This document shows positions 15,001 to 26,600 of a stretch of DNA of 64,000 nucleotides, piece by piece. Numbering within the stretch: the stretch's first letter is position 1; every line of letters begins with the position of its first letter. The DNA comes from Volvox africanus (Eukaryota > Chlorophyta > Chlorophyceae > Chlamydomonadales > Volvocaceae). The notes beneath the pieces were generated by a model. The model made no database searches. It was not told where the DNA came from and saw only the letters and a program-made list of their open reading frames with translations. Where the stretch lies: positions 362,501 to 426,500 of the forward strand of contig BSDZ01000013.1 of NCBI GenBank assembly GCA_030268105.1, written 5' to 3'. Position numbers and translations under genes: made by a program.

Positions 15001-18000
15001 CCAAACGAAGAACCAGGCACCCCTAACCGCATCCCGCCACTCGCCACCAGGAATCGTCCATCCCATTTCTTTTTTTCTTCCCATTTCCCCTCCACCCGCG
15101 GCCCCGGCCCCAGCCGTCCCAGCCTCAGCCCTCCTCAGTGCACTCACATACACCGAATCCGCCTCCATGCGCTGGAAGACCACGTTCAACATCTGTGTGA
15201 GGGTGGCCTTCGCCGTCTGTTGGTTGATTTCGGAGCGGCTCATCAAAAAGATGTTGTAGCAGGTCCGGACTGCCAACAACAGGGCCTGTAAGGAGGGGTT
15301 GGGGGGAGGGTTACTATGAAGTTGCAAGCGCCATCGTAAGTGTTCTATGTTCTATGGGATGGTTCCATTATGACTGGAATTGATATGGGAAATGATATGA
15401 CAGGTAATAATATGGGATGTTTCTATAACAATTAAGAAGGAACAACGAGGGGGTACAAAGGAACGGCTGGGGGGTTAGTAGTTGGGAAGTTGGTAGTTAC
15501 CGGGCACTCACTGATGCTCCTCTCCTCTGTACCGGAATTTGAGCTCGGGACGCCCGGTTTTAGGGTTTTAAGCTTTAGATCGCTTCAATCCCACCTTTCA
15601 TCCCAGGCTCTTCCGGGAGCTGCCTCAGACGCACCTGACCATGAACCGTGAAGGTGGTGGAGGTGGTGGCGGTGAGCAGGTTCTTGAGGATATGCAGCTC
15701 CACCTTGTCATCCGGAATTTCATCGCACCGACAAATCAACTCGATGGCCTGAGCCTGTGGGCCGGGGGAGCCAGAGAAACAATCAGAGAAACAATCAGGC
15801 TTAAGCTCCATACCATGCCATTTTCTGGATTTATATTTTTAGCTTTTATGTACGGGTAATAAACTTTACAGTACTGGTGCTCCTACTCGAAGCTTACTGG
15901 ATGAAGGTGCAAACGGCAACAACGAAAGCAAAAACAGCGGAGCAGAAGAGCATCACGTTCTTCACGAGACCTGGGATGGACAAGTTGACAGTTTAAGACC
16001 TCCCAAGTCCCTTTGGCCAACGGCATGCAGAGGACCTGTGTTGGTGTTTTGGGTTGTGGTGGCTCGTCTTATCCAGCCAGGCCGATGCAGGACGGACGAA
16101 CGGACAGACGTACGGCAGTGGAAGAGCTCGAAACACCATCATACCAGAAACACGGGAAGCAGCCACTTACCTGGGGCTTACGCGCCGCTGAGTCCCCGGG
16201 CTGTGGTTGGCGGGGTTGGTGCGGGTGCTCGCCACCACCACCACCACCACCAGCGCCTTTTGTTGGGTAGGAAAAAAGAGAAAGCAAGTACAAATGACGA
16301 TGATCGGGTAAGGGCGCGGGCGGCAGAGGGACGAAGATAGACGGGTGTACAAGGAATGGATCGATCAATGGACACGCACATCGGAATGACATGTCGTAGC
16401 CATCCTAATACCCCAGGGCGAGACAAACCCCTCCTTGAATAACCACTTTCCTGACAGCCGCCGTCCGTCCGTTCCTTCCCACACCGCACAACCTGTCTTC
16501 CCTCGGCCCCAGCGGCAAAGCTCCCAAGACCTCGGCCAACCCTGCTTCTCCTGACTCCGCACGCAACGCCCGACACGCGGGAGGAGCTGCACCTTGGTGC
16601 GCCAGGGTGTGGAGGTGCCAGCCAGGAGGTGCCCCGGAAAACGAAGGGGTCTACATGCCCGTACCCGACCGTGGACTCACAACCGACTCACTCCATGAAG
16701 GGACAAAGATCTGAGCCCCTCCCTCAGTTCAACCTGCCGCGATTACACTCAGGACTACGAACCCCCCCTCATGACGGCGCGGACCGCACCTCACCCGGAC
16801 CGCCGCACGTTCCCAACGCCTTTTGCTCTTCCTAATTGTCTCTGCCAAAATCCCCCCTCCCCACCCCCTGCAGGGTTGGGAGCTCCCTCCCCAAATACAT
16901 ACACAGGCTGATGCCCACCTAGCCGGTCCATCTGTGAGTGAGAGAGAAGCAGCTGGCACCACACACGGCACCGAACTGAACCCCGTAGCTGGCGTCCAAG
17001 CTCTGTCCCCGGCGCCTCACTCCCAGCCCAGCTTCCCGGTCCCCTTCCCCGTACATGCATGAAGACACCTACGCATGCGCGCCTGACTATAACCCGCTTC
17101 ACACATCACTTGTCGATCTGATGCCTCACCCGCATCGTTCCCATCTCTGCCGGAGGCTGCTCGCTCCGTGTCAACCGCGTATACGGCACCCTGCCAGGAA
17201 AGAGAAAGCGGGAGAGGGATAGATGACAGATCCTGCCTCGGTTCAGGCGTTTTTGCAATATGCGGTAGGGAGTAAGACAGACAGACAGACAGACGGTAGC
17301 AGTTAGAGATCCTTGTGACTAAGGATGTTGTGCCAGAGCCGCCCATCACCTGGCCTGGCCTGCCCTGCCCTGACGGCAGATGACCAGTCAGATCTGTTGG
17401 CCCTAAGTCGCTCTTATTACCGCGACCGCTCCGCTCCCATGCCCCCTTGGCAGACCCACTGCCCAGTCTTGTTTTGCTCCGGCCTGGGACACTGGACCCG
17501 TGTACAGGACCCCCGGCAGGTTCCTCCCCTTTTCCCCCACGGCCCACAAATTTCCGATCCCTACCCTCCGCTCCCGATTTCCAAACCGGCTCCAAACCGG
17601 CTGTGTGTTGGCCTGACCTTCCCACCGGTCTTCTATCCGGTCTCCATGCCGGTCTTCTATATTCGCCTTACCCCCCCCACCACTCTACAGATTTACATAG
17701 TTACGGTTTCTTCATCTTTTTACTACTTTAATTCGTGGCCTTGGCGACTACCTAGTTTACATCACAGCTCCTAGTTTCCAATTTCCTTACTTAGGACGAC
17801 GTCGGCCATCATTCGACCCTCACGGTTAGTCCTCGTTTCTCAGTATCAGCACCGGGATTCAGTTTACTCTCCTTCCCTCCACCACTCTCCTCCCCTCCTG
17901 TCCTCAAACACCAGCCCAACGCTGCACCCACCTGTAGGAACCGAAACGCCACCAGCTTCTGAATGCAGTCCAGTGCCACCTCAATCACTTCTGGCCGCAT

Positions 18001-18657
18001 CGTATCCACCGCCATTCTGAAGATCCCAATAACTCGATCGCAAACGGGGTCCGTCAATGCGCTGTCCGTGCGGGGTACGAGATCTGGGAGCTCCGGATCG
18101 ACTGAGGACTGTTGATGGTTCAGGGACCTCCCTGAAGCTGAACGGAGCCCCTCTTGCTCACTATTGAGGGTCCTTTCAGTTCCAGAGCTGCGGGAGTGAG
18201 GGGAAGGGGATGTGGGTTGGGCGGGCCGCTGCTGCTCCCCACCGCCGCTACTGTCGATGGCAGGTTCGGCTGCTGGAGCTCCTGTCTGGCCCTCAGCTTC
18301 CCCGAAGACAGGCTGCGCTGCAGCTGAATCCGGGGTCCGAGGGTTGGCACTGGCGGCGGCATCGTCTCCCAGCTGTGCGCCCTGCACCCTGCCATCATTG
18401 GAGTCCCGGCGTGACAAGGCGTTTCCAGCTTGCCCTGAGAGATCAACGGTGGATCCTACATCACTGCGACCGTAGATAAGGAGACGATTACCGCCTGCTG
18501 TGCCTGCAGCTGGAATCATCAGGTGCAGCTCGTTGAGGAAGAGCCTGCATTCCTCGTGCAGCTTCGCATACTTGCGCGAGTTTGCAATCTTGCATATTTT
18601 CCGGAGTGCAATAGCCACGATCTCCGCTGCAGGATGGTAAACCTGCTCTGATGACAT
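1..18657 (-). CDS. BIG: BIG-type ARF guanine-nucleotide exchange factor (Sec7), 3' end outside window
   Basis: Large ARF-GEF that would activate ARF GTPases at the trans-Golgi/endosome. The ATG at 18657 opens a DCB-like N-terminus. 31 exons, all phase-consistent: 18657-17932, 17190-17130, 16256-16171, 15754-15635, 15285-15148, 14749-14660, 14198-14154, 13721-13026, 12575-12453, 12242-12093, 11360-11230, 11053-10740, 10475-10339, 9812-9730, 9221-8899, 8624-8311, 7874-7723, 7246-7129, 6887-6617, 6490-6306, 6091-5634, 5105-4947, 4740-4271, 4000-3933, 3711-3610, 3416-3324, 2801-2670, 2233-1996, 1664-1219, 961-848, 736-<1. About 2,426 residues lie in the window, longer than the roughly 1,700-1,800 of plant BIGs because of Ala/Gly/Ser-rich insertions. 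Visible marks are the HUS box LFVNFDCD (exon 10), Sec7 at about residues 870-1065 with glutamic finger GDYIGEREE, and HDS blocks such as [16 protein letters not shown] and [17 protein letters not shown]. Exons 2-3 and 24-25 are least conserved and least certain. Confidence 0.95.
2972..3041. repeat. AC/TA dinucleotide microsatellite in BIG intron
   Basis: An alternating AC run passes into TA/CATA-rich sequence, within the intron between the BIG exons ending at 3324 and starting at 2801. Simple low-complexity DNA with no coding signal. Confidence 0.8.
9931..10038. repeat. Long imperfect inverted repeat in BIG intron
   Basis: The arm at about 9931-9966 (contains CCCCACCCCTCCCTTCCCGA) pairs with the arm at about 10001-10038 (contains GGTTCGGGAGGGGAGGGAAG). 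The loop is about 34 nt. It lies in the intron between BIG exons 10475-10339 and 9812-9730. It could be a small MITE or a hairpin-forming RNA; the sequence alone does not decide. Confidence 0.6.
11774..11806. repeat. AC microsatellite in BIG intron
   Basis: An uninterrupted CA/AC run follows a pyrimidine-rich tract, in the intron between BIG exons 12242-12093 and 11360-11230. Confidence 0.8.
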
Positions 18658-19786
18658 GGCCGCTGCAGTTGTATGGACTCAGGCTCAGAGTCGCCCTTCA
18701 AGAAGCGCACCGGCCCTGCTCGGAAAAGGGATCCGTAACAATTGGTAATGACACATAATTATTTTTTGGTATTGTTGAAGGATTCAAGCTGTATGAAGCG
18801 ACTCAATACATACTTGCCTCTGTCCACAGCAGCTTAAGAAGCGCCTTCTCGCCAAGCCCTATTACCTCCTTGGCATAATACATTGCACAATAACATGGAC
18901 CACCGTTGGTAAGTACTTAGAGTTCGCAACCAAACTGATCGTCCCTAAATGGTCAAAAAAGTAATTCAATTACTAGCGAATGAGGCCTATCTTTTCTTAT
19001 GACGATTATAACAACGTGTAATTTAATTGCAAGATGCTAAGCACCACGGTTGCTACCTGGAGGTTGCGCGTTCAATGCAGGGCCCTTCCGAAGAACGAGC
19101 ACTTTTTTTCGAGATGGAATGAGAACATATAATGAATTGGTATTACGATTTCTGCTATTAGGCAGCATCACCGAGCGATATCATACGATGCTCGGGGCCG
19201 TAGCTTGAGCACCATCTTTTTGCAGTAATAAACTTGCAAGACCAGAGGAAATTGATTGCAAGTACCAAAAGGCAGATTATACCCAAGGCCAAGTCGGCTT
19301 GCTGACCAATGGGTCGTCTAGGCCGTCCTAACTGCCCATTAGAATGGAGGACCCTACATGGACGGCCAATAGACAGCATTACATGCAATAGCAATGAAAC
19401 GAAATCAGTTATTTTGGCACAATGGCAGCATTGAACATCCCGACGGTTGTGCTGGTCGACAGTTCCGTCCAGTCGTAGGCTGCATTCCGCACGGACTGCA
19501 AGATCGAGGACACCGGCGATGTCGTAGCGATTCATGTCGCGTTGAACAAATATGCGAATTACTTTCTTACTTTCACCACCTCATCGCATGCACCTCGACT
19601 TCTTAGGGTTGCGATCCATGTTATTTGGTAAGAATCAGTTAGTTATTAGCCAGAAAAAATGTCATAAGAGCCTGCGTCCGATCAATACGAGAAACGCGCC
19701 CTTTTGTAGTCTCTCAACTACATGCACATGCACATCGGCGCCGCCCCCCACAACGCGACTTGGTCACACAGGATGCACGACGCACC
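18658..19786. other. Intergenic region upstream of BIG; no supported gene
   Basis: This holds the presumed BIG promoter and 5' UTR. No TATA box stands out. On the minus strand, about 18820-18905 reads as a short open stretch (contains YYAKEVIGLGEKALLKLLWT) next to splice-like signals. It may be a remnant exon or transposon piece, but I do not recognise it. The rest has stops in all frames and is richer in AT than the genes. Confidence 0.5.
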
Positions 19787-20032
19787 CCCTATCCCTATCC
19801 CTATCCCTATCCCTATCCCTATCCCTATCCCTATCCCTATCCCTATCCCTATCCCTATCCCTATCCCTATCCCTATCCCTATCCCTATCCCTATCCCTAT
19901 CCCTATCCCTATCCCTATCCCTATCCCTATCCCTATCCCTATCCCTATCCCTATCCCTATCCCTATCCCTATCCCTATCCCTATCCCTATCCCTATCCCT
20001 ATCCCTATCCCTATCCCTATCCCTATCCCTAT
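19787..20032. repeat. Perfect (CCCTAT)41 tandem array
   Basis: 41 uninterrupted copies by my count of the hexamer CCCTAT (ATAGGG on the other strand). It lies between the 5' end of BIG and the 3' end of the peptidase gene. Because the unit is six bases it leaves long open frames in most readings; these are artefacts of the repeat. Confidence 0.97.
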
Positions 20033-20603
20033 CCCCGCCAAATAATGCATATCCACCCCGCCCCTGGGATCGGTGTCTCTACTCTCCAAATTATCTACGG
20101 CTACGGCTACCTGCAACCGACAACCGTAATAAATGTTTTTAGTGGCCACAATCCACAAGCGAGGGGAAGCGATCCATACCCGATAACAACGCATAGGCAA
20201 GGCATCATGGTAACACATAATGTACCTCTCTGCCCCTCCTATTCCCTGCACCCTGCTGCCTGTACTGGGCTCCTGACTCCCCCCCCCCTGACTCATCACT
20301 CGTGCCCCCTGCTGCAAGTGCCCTTCCCTTCCCGTTTCTAACCACTGCTCCGTCCACTGCGCCTCCGAAGTGCTCCTCTTCGACCTTATTCTGAACAACA
20401 ACAGCACCTTAGTGCCGTACAAGTATATGCCACTTGTAGCTGTCTACCGGGTACGCAGACGCAGCAGCAGCAGCAGCAGCCTCTAAGACGAGAGGCTGCT
20501 ATCAGCGGAGACCCCAGAAACTTTATTGAGTCGTGTAAAGCAAGGGCCCGGAAAACGCGACGTCAGCCCACCAGTGCACTTGTGCACAAGTCCGGCACCA
20601 CCG
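20033..20603. other. Intergenic/3' UTR of the M3 peptidase gene
   Basis: Probable 3' untranslated region of the minus-strand peptidase gene. It contains a CAG/GCA triplet run near 20460-20480 that merges into a perfect hairpin. No independent gene is visible. Confidence 0.5.
20476..20499. repeat. Perfect 9-bp-stem hairpin in probable 3' UTR
   Basis: The stem is GCAGCCTCT paired with AGAGGCTGC, with loop AAGACG. It sits about 105 bases past the stop codon of the peptidase gene and overlaps the end of a GCA triplet run. Confidence 0.7.
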
Positions 20604-23600
20604 TCAAGCACCGCCACGTCCGTTGCGAATGAGGTCCAAGTACGGCTCTGAGCGAGGGGCAAACCCACCCTGGAGCGCCTGCAGGAATCCTCCCTCCGCT
20701 GGAGGCGCCAAGGCCTTGTCCAGTCCTCGCTGACGCAGCCATGCCATTTGCCAGGGCTCAAGTTTGCGCTGCCGTACCGCCGCGGCTCCGGGTGCCGCAC
20801 CGGCGGCCGCAGCCGCATTGGCAACCACCGCAGCTGGATCCGATGTGGATCCCAATGACGTGCCCGCCGCTCGGCCGATCGCCAAACCCGCCAAGAGCTC
20901 CAATGGCTCCAGGGAGCCCCCAGGACCTAGTAAACGCTCCCGTACGAGGTTTCCTGCTTGGTTGGACAGTTAATTCGGTTGATCGGGTGGGTTATGTTAG
21001 GTTTAGTTGACATGCACAATCGAGAAAAGGAAACGTTCAAGAGTTTTACAACTCTGCCTAGGTTTGGGCTTGGGTCAACAATCATCATCAATCGCATATG
21101 TGCATTATATCTTCGTACGGCAGAATGCAGCAAAGGGATAGGGATTACATTTACCCTAGTATTTAGTTTTTTCAACATGCATGCCACATATCGATATTTA
21201 GGTGCGAAGAAACAGAGCACTCTTAACTCTGGAAGGAAAGACAAAAGAAAATTATACGTCGTATAACGAGCCGTACGGCCGTACATAATGTCTATTTTTT
21301 ATCGTACATCACATGTACGGACTCACCCGCCACCGGGTCGAGTGGCGCCTCCGCCAGACCCGTTAGTCTCCAAAGTTGCGCCGCCAGGCAGCGAGCGTAC
21401 ACATAGCTATAATAAGCCCCTCCGTAGATGGTGAGGTGGCCTACACGTAGCTCAGGACTCGTACCATGCACGTACGGCACACTGCTGGCCACGTCAACCG
21501 CCTGCGGTACGCATCGCAGGCCCAAGAGTGTGAGCAAACGCAAAAGGAAATGGAACGCCGGGGGCTTAAGGTTTTAAGTTTTATAGAGGGCTTGGTAATG
21601 CGGATCTTGGAATGGCATTTGATGTGTTTGTGTGGGAGAGGGAGGGGGAGAGGGGAAGAGGGGAAGAGGGGAAGAGGGGAAGAGGGGAAGAGGGGAAGAG
21701 GGGAAGAGGGGGAGAGGGGAAGAGGGGAAGAGGGGAAGAGGGGGAGAGGGGAAGAGGGGAAGAGGGGAAGAGGGGAAGAGGGGAAGAGGGGGAGAGGGGG
21801 AGAGGGGAAGAGGGGAAGAGGGGAAGAGGGGGAGAGGGGAAGAGGGGAAGAGGGGAAGAGGGGAAGAGGGGAAGAGGGGGAGAGGGGAAGAGGGGAAGAG
21901 GGGAAGAGGGGGAGAGGGGGAGAGGGGAAGAGGGGAAGAGGGGAAGAGGGGGAGAGGGGAAGAGGGGGAGAGGGGGAGAGGGGAAGAGGGGAAGAGGGGA
22001 AGAGGGGAAGAGGGGGAGAGGGGAAGAGGGGAAGAGGGGAAGAGGGGGAGAGGGGGAGAGGGGAAGAGGGGAAGAGGGGAAGAGGGGGAGAGGGGAAGAG
22101 GGGGAGAGGGGGAGAGGGGAAGAGGGGAAGAGGGGGAGAGGGGAAGAGGGGAAGAGGGGAAGAGGGGAAGAGGGGGAGAGGGGGAGAAGGGGAGGCTAGC
22201 ACGCTTTGAAAACCCATACCACGGGGGCCCCCGCACCTGCCGCCAAATGTCACTGGTCGTTCTAACCCTGGCCGCCGTCCCCTCCGAGAGTGCGACATCC
22301 GGATGGACTTCCGCATAAGGCCCTCCTGGCGGCTGCTCCCCAAACATCCACTGATCCACGAGGGAGAGCACCAACTGCTGCTGCAGCTCCAGAGCCGCCG
22401 TCGCGGATCGACCCGCAACCAACTCCCTGAAGGAAGAAGGGGGAGGGGAAGTGGAACAGATGGACCGACCGAAGGGCAGACGGACAGACGGGCAGACGGA
22501 CAGATGTGGAGGAACGGACGGGCGGGCAGACAAAAAAGAGCCAAAGGGAACGAGAGAAAAGTAATCGTGCTATTCTCCGTTGCCCCCTCTCCGTTTTTCC
22601 AACTCACTTTAGGAGACCCGCCGGCAGCGGCTCTCCGTCTTCCGGTGCCCCGTCGGCACCCGCCGGAGATGCCGACCGGTCACGCGCCAGTAGCGCCATG
22701 ACCCGTGGGTCAGACGCAAAGTACTCGAACAGGTGAGATGGGACCTCCACGATGTCCTGTGCGCAGCTGCAGCCACCAGTCAAGGGAGAGTGGAGTGGAG
22801 TGGAGTGAAGTGGAGGTGGTCCGAGTGTGTTTGGCGGGGAGAAGGGGCGGGCAGAGGGGAAAGGCGAATAAACGAGACGTGATACCGCTGTAGACGCTGC
22901 TGTAGTTTATCATGACAAGGGCGGTGGGGAGAGAGGGGTAAGGCGAATAAATGAGGAGGGAGGGGGAGCGGGAGGGGGGAAAGTACGGCAGGTACAACGG
23001 TTTGCGAACAAGGGGGCCGTGTCAAAAGACACTTTGCGGTGTATAGCTGGGGATTTGCTTGTAGAACTTACTCCACTGCTCATAACCTTACCCTCCATTT
23101 TTATCTCTCTACCCCCAACACACAAACATAAAAAATTCAGGGCTGATTAGAAGTTGAGCTTCTCAACAAAAAACACCAGACCTTGTCTACTTGCCTTCCC
23201 CCCTTCCCCCCTCTCCCCCTCCCCCTTTCTCCCCCTCTCCCCTTCTGCCCCTCTCCCCTTCTGCCCCTCTCCCCTTCCCCCCAAAACACACAGACTCCAA
23301 ACCCACCCACGCACCGTGTCCCCCACAGATGCTGGTACTTCGTCCTACTGAGGAGGTTATGGCAGCAGTGCCCTAGCTCGTGAAGAAGCACCCGCAGCTC
23401 CCTGTACGACATTGCGGGCTTGCCGCTGGTGGGGCAGGTGCCTGAGGCTGAGGCCAGGAGGGCCATGACGGGCAGCTGTCGGCCGGACCCTCCGCGGGCG
23501 GGCGGCATCTCCCGGCCACAGGTAATGGGGAAGGTGACGGCGGTTGGGTATTTCCCCGGGCTGAAGCCGGGGAGGAGGGAGGAATCAATAGTACGACAAT

Positions 23601-26600
23601 AATACGACATCAAAAGGGAGAGGAGGAAGGGGGTAAAAGGGGAAGGGGACTGCTAAGAGAATCTTATACAGCGCGGATGACAAAAGCAGCTATGCCGTAC
23701 GGTACTGCAGTTCATGATGATGTTGACGAATCGGAGAGACAGTGCCCCACGAGGTGGGAAAATCTCGGGACGTGGAAGGGGGAAGCATCTTTGCTCAAGG
23801 TGCTTAGAATTTCATTGGTTAAGCAGGGTATTCCAATCCTCGCACTGCTGGGTACGACAGGGTTTACATAGGGGACAGTACGACTTCTTGGAGATTAGTC
23901 ATAAACATACCGGTCTTCGAGATCAAGGTACACAACGCCGAGAGGGCCAAGCTCTGGATGTTCCACGTCGCAGCGCAAAACCCCCGGCGCCCAGCCCTCC
24001 TCCGGAGCTGCCTCCGAGACCCGCCACTCCATCCGGAAAACCCGCCACAGCAGGTGCCGTACGCCTGCCAGTACGGAGGGAACAGTAGTATACCGCAGTA
24101 CGGCGGATGGCGGACTGGTGATGATTTGCTGGCGGGCGCGCGCGGCGTAGTATTCCACATCCCAGGCGTGAATGGTGGTAGAGGCGGCGTCGGAGGAATC
24201 AGAAGAGGCCGCCTTGAGCCTCCTAAGTGCCTGCGTACGGCGAGCGTACGGCAATACGCGGGCATGTAATGTAATTCGTGGTTAACTCGTAAATGTTTCG
24301 TGAAGGATTGGTTGTATAGCGATTTTATAAAAGAAATCGCATCTATCAGACCTGAAGATCTTATTTATATTGACGAATTAGGAGTTGCTAATATGGGAGC
24401 TGAATGCGCCGCTATTTTTGCAATTTTTACATCCCAAGGCCGATATTGATTGATTCAGGGAGGGATATTCCGATGTTGAAGATGGGGGGGCAGAATCTCG
24501 GAATGGACCTCAGAAGGCCTCCATCTCTGCCCCTCTCCAGCCGCCCCCACCTGCAGCTCCTTCTCGGCCATAGGTCGTAGATCCACCGCCAATTGCTCCA
24601 GAAAGGCCACCACCGCTCCCGGTGTACGGGCGAGCGAGCCGCCCGCCATCCGCAACGCGGCGTAACTCGGATACCTCTGGAGCACCGCACATTTGAAATC
24701 GGCGCAGGGGGTAAGGGAGGGAGGGGCAGGCGGTTCCTCACAGCGGGCCCTACCGGGAGGAGGGCTCATAATCTTATTTATTTCTTTTCGCTTTCATCAG
24801 AGGGGTCAGCTCGAGGAGGCCATTCCCTCCCACACAAATACACAAATACATTCTCTCTCTCCCCTCTCTCCTTGGATTGGCTCGCAGACCTGCACTCGTG
24901 CCAGCTCCCACCGCGTCGCCACCATCTCCTCCAGCAGGCGCTGGTTGCACGAGGGGCTCTTCCCCGCCGCCAGGTAAACCTACGGACAGAGACGGACAGA
25001 CAGACGGACAGACACGAGGGGCGGATCAACCCATGCGGGGCCGGTGGAGGTGGGGGGCCGCGATTTAGAGTACGAGCACCACTTCACACAGGCAGGTCAA
25101 ACACCCCCTATGTCCCCTCCACTTACCCTTTTCCTCACTTGCTCATCGGGCTCCGAAACCAGCAGTGCCGCTACATTTGAAGGCTCCAGGGAGGCACTGC
25201 GACCTAAGCCTGTCCTTACGCGGCCCACTTTCGAGGGTTCGGTCTGCCGAAGAGGGTTTGGGGGGTGAGAGAGGTTGAGGGGGGGGAGGGTTGTGGGGAA
25301 AAGAAGGGCGCAACAAACCCGCAGAACGGCGTGACAATCCAACGGGCACAATCCAAAAGAATTGCTCGAATGATCTACATTCCTATCATTACACGTAAGA
25401 CAATCATATCATCAAATGATGATGATGATGATAATTATCATGCTAACAATATAAATTATGATAATCACAATTATAAAGCTCACCAGTGCCGCGTTAAATG
25501 CCGCTCCGAAGTGGCCGTTGGCGGCTGCCAGCTCTGCCAACCGGGCCCTTTGGCTCTCAGAGGGCAAATGGACGCCGGCCTGCGGTCAGCTCACGGTACA
25601 TGGTAGGGCACATGTGGGATGTCATTGATTTGGGTTAATTATATAAGGAATATCCGGATCAATTTTTAACCATAAAAGCCTTCTCAAATCTCAAGTCACA
25701 CAATAGCAAACCCTTAACGTATAGCTGCTGTTCATTTTGTTAATTGACATGAATATGGTTCAGCAGCCAGGGAGTTGGTGGTGAGTGACGGTGGTGGGGG
25801 TTGGAGTGGGGTAGATCCCGGCGGGTGGGTGGGGTGGGGGGATTCGTATCCTGACCCCTCAAAACACCGTGGCACCAAGCACGGAAAAAGGCAGGCTTAT
25901 CATTCGTCAAGCCCGTGTCCTAACCAGGCATCAACTATTCTTCTATGAGGTTCTACCTGCTCCATGTCCTGCTTAAGCTTGTGTGCCACCATCACACTTT
26001 CACGACACCAGCCAGCCAGCTGTCGCGGCCCCAACTGACACACGGCAACGAATAGGGCGGGATGGGCAGAGGGGTTGCAAGAGGGGGGGATGGGCACGGG
26101 GTTTGCGTGTGAAGGGCGGATTTAAGGATTGGAGGAGGGCAGTGCACGTTTCGGAGCAAGGAAAATACATATGCCAGCGCCAAGATGTACGGTGGAGCTT
26201 AGCTGGGCGCCGTTCCATTCCGTGCACACGAGCATACGACTTACCCGGGGCGTCTCCCGCTTCTCCAATGCAGCCAGACTTGACTCATACGCTGCGAGCG
26301 CCTCGCTGAGTCGTTGATACATCCCCTCGTGGTGGTTCACCCGCGATATGTATTCTGAGGGGCCCAGGTGAGGGAGAGGGGGTGGGAGAGGTAGAGGGGG
26401 TGGGAGAGGTAGAGGTAGAGGTAGAGGTAGAGGTAGAGGTAGAGGTAGAGGGAGAGGGAGAGGGAGAGGGAGAGGGAGAGGGAGAGGGAGAGGGAGAGGG
26501 AGAGGGAGAGGGAGAGGGAGAGGGAGAGGGAGAGGGAGAGGGAGAGGGAGAGGGAGAGGGAGAGGGAGAGGGAGAGGGAGAGGGAGAGGGAGAGGGAGAG

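Noticed and set aside
19028..19090. tRNA-like T-arm (GGTTGCGCGTTCAATGC)
   Set aside because: No matching acceptor, D or anticodon arms at the right distances.
19787..20032. Considered as a chromosome end or telomere
   Set aside because: Unique sequence and genes continue on both sides, and the unit is not a standard algal telomere repeat.
19760..20341. Long open frames (poly Pro-Tyr, Pro-Ile, Ser-Leu, Gly-Ile)
   Set aside because: They arise because the CCCTAT unit is a multiple of three; no start context, family or transcript signal supports them.
21466..22607. Long Gly/Arg/Glu and Pro/Ser/Leu frames on both strands
   Set aside because: Products of the 8-bp array inside an MIP intron.
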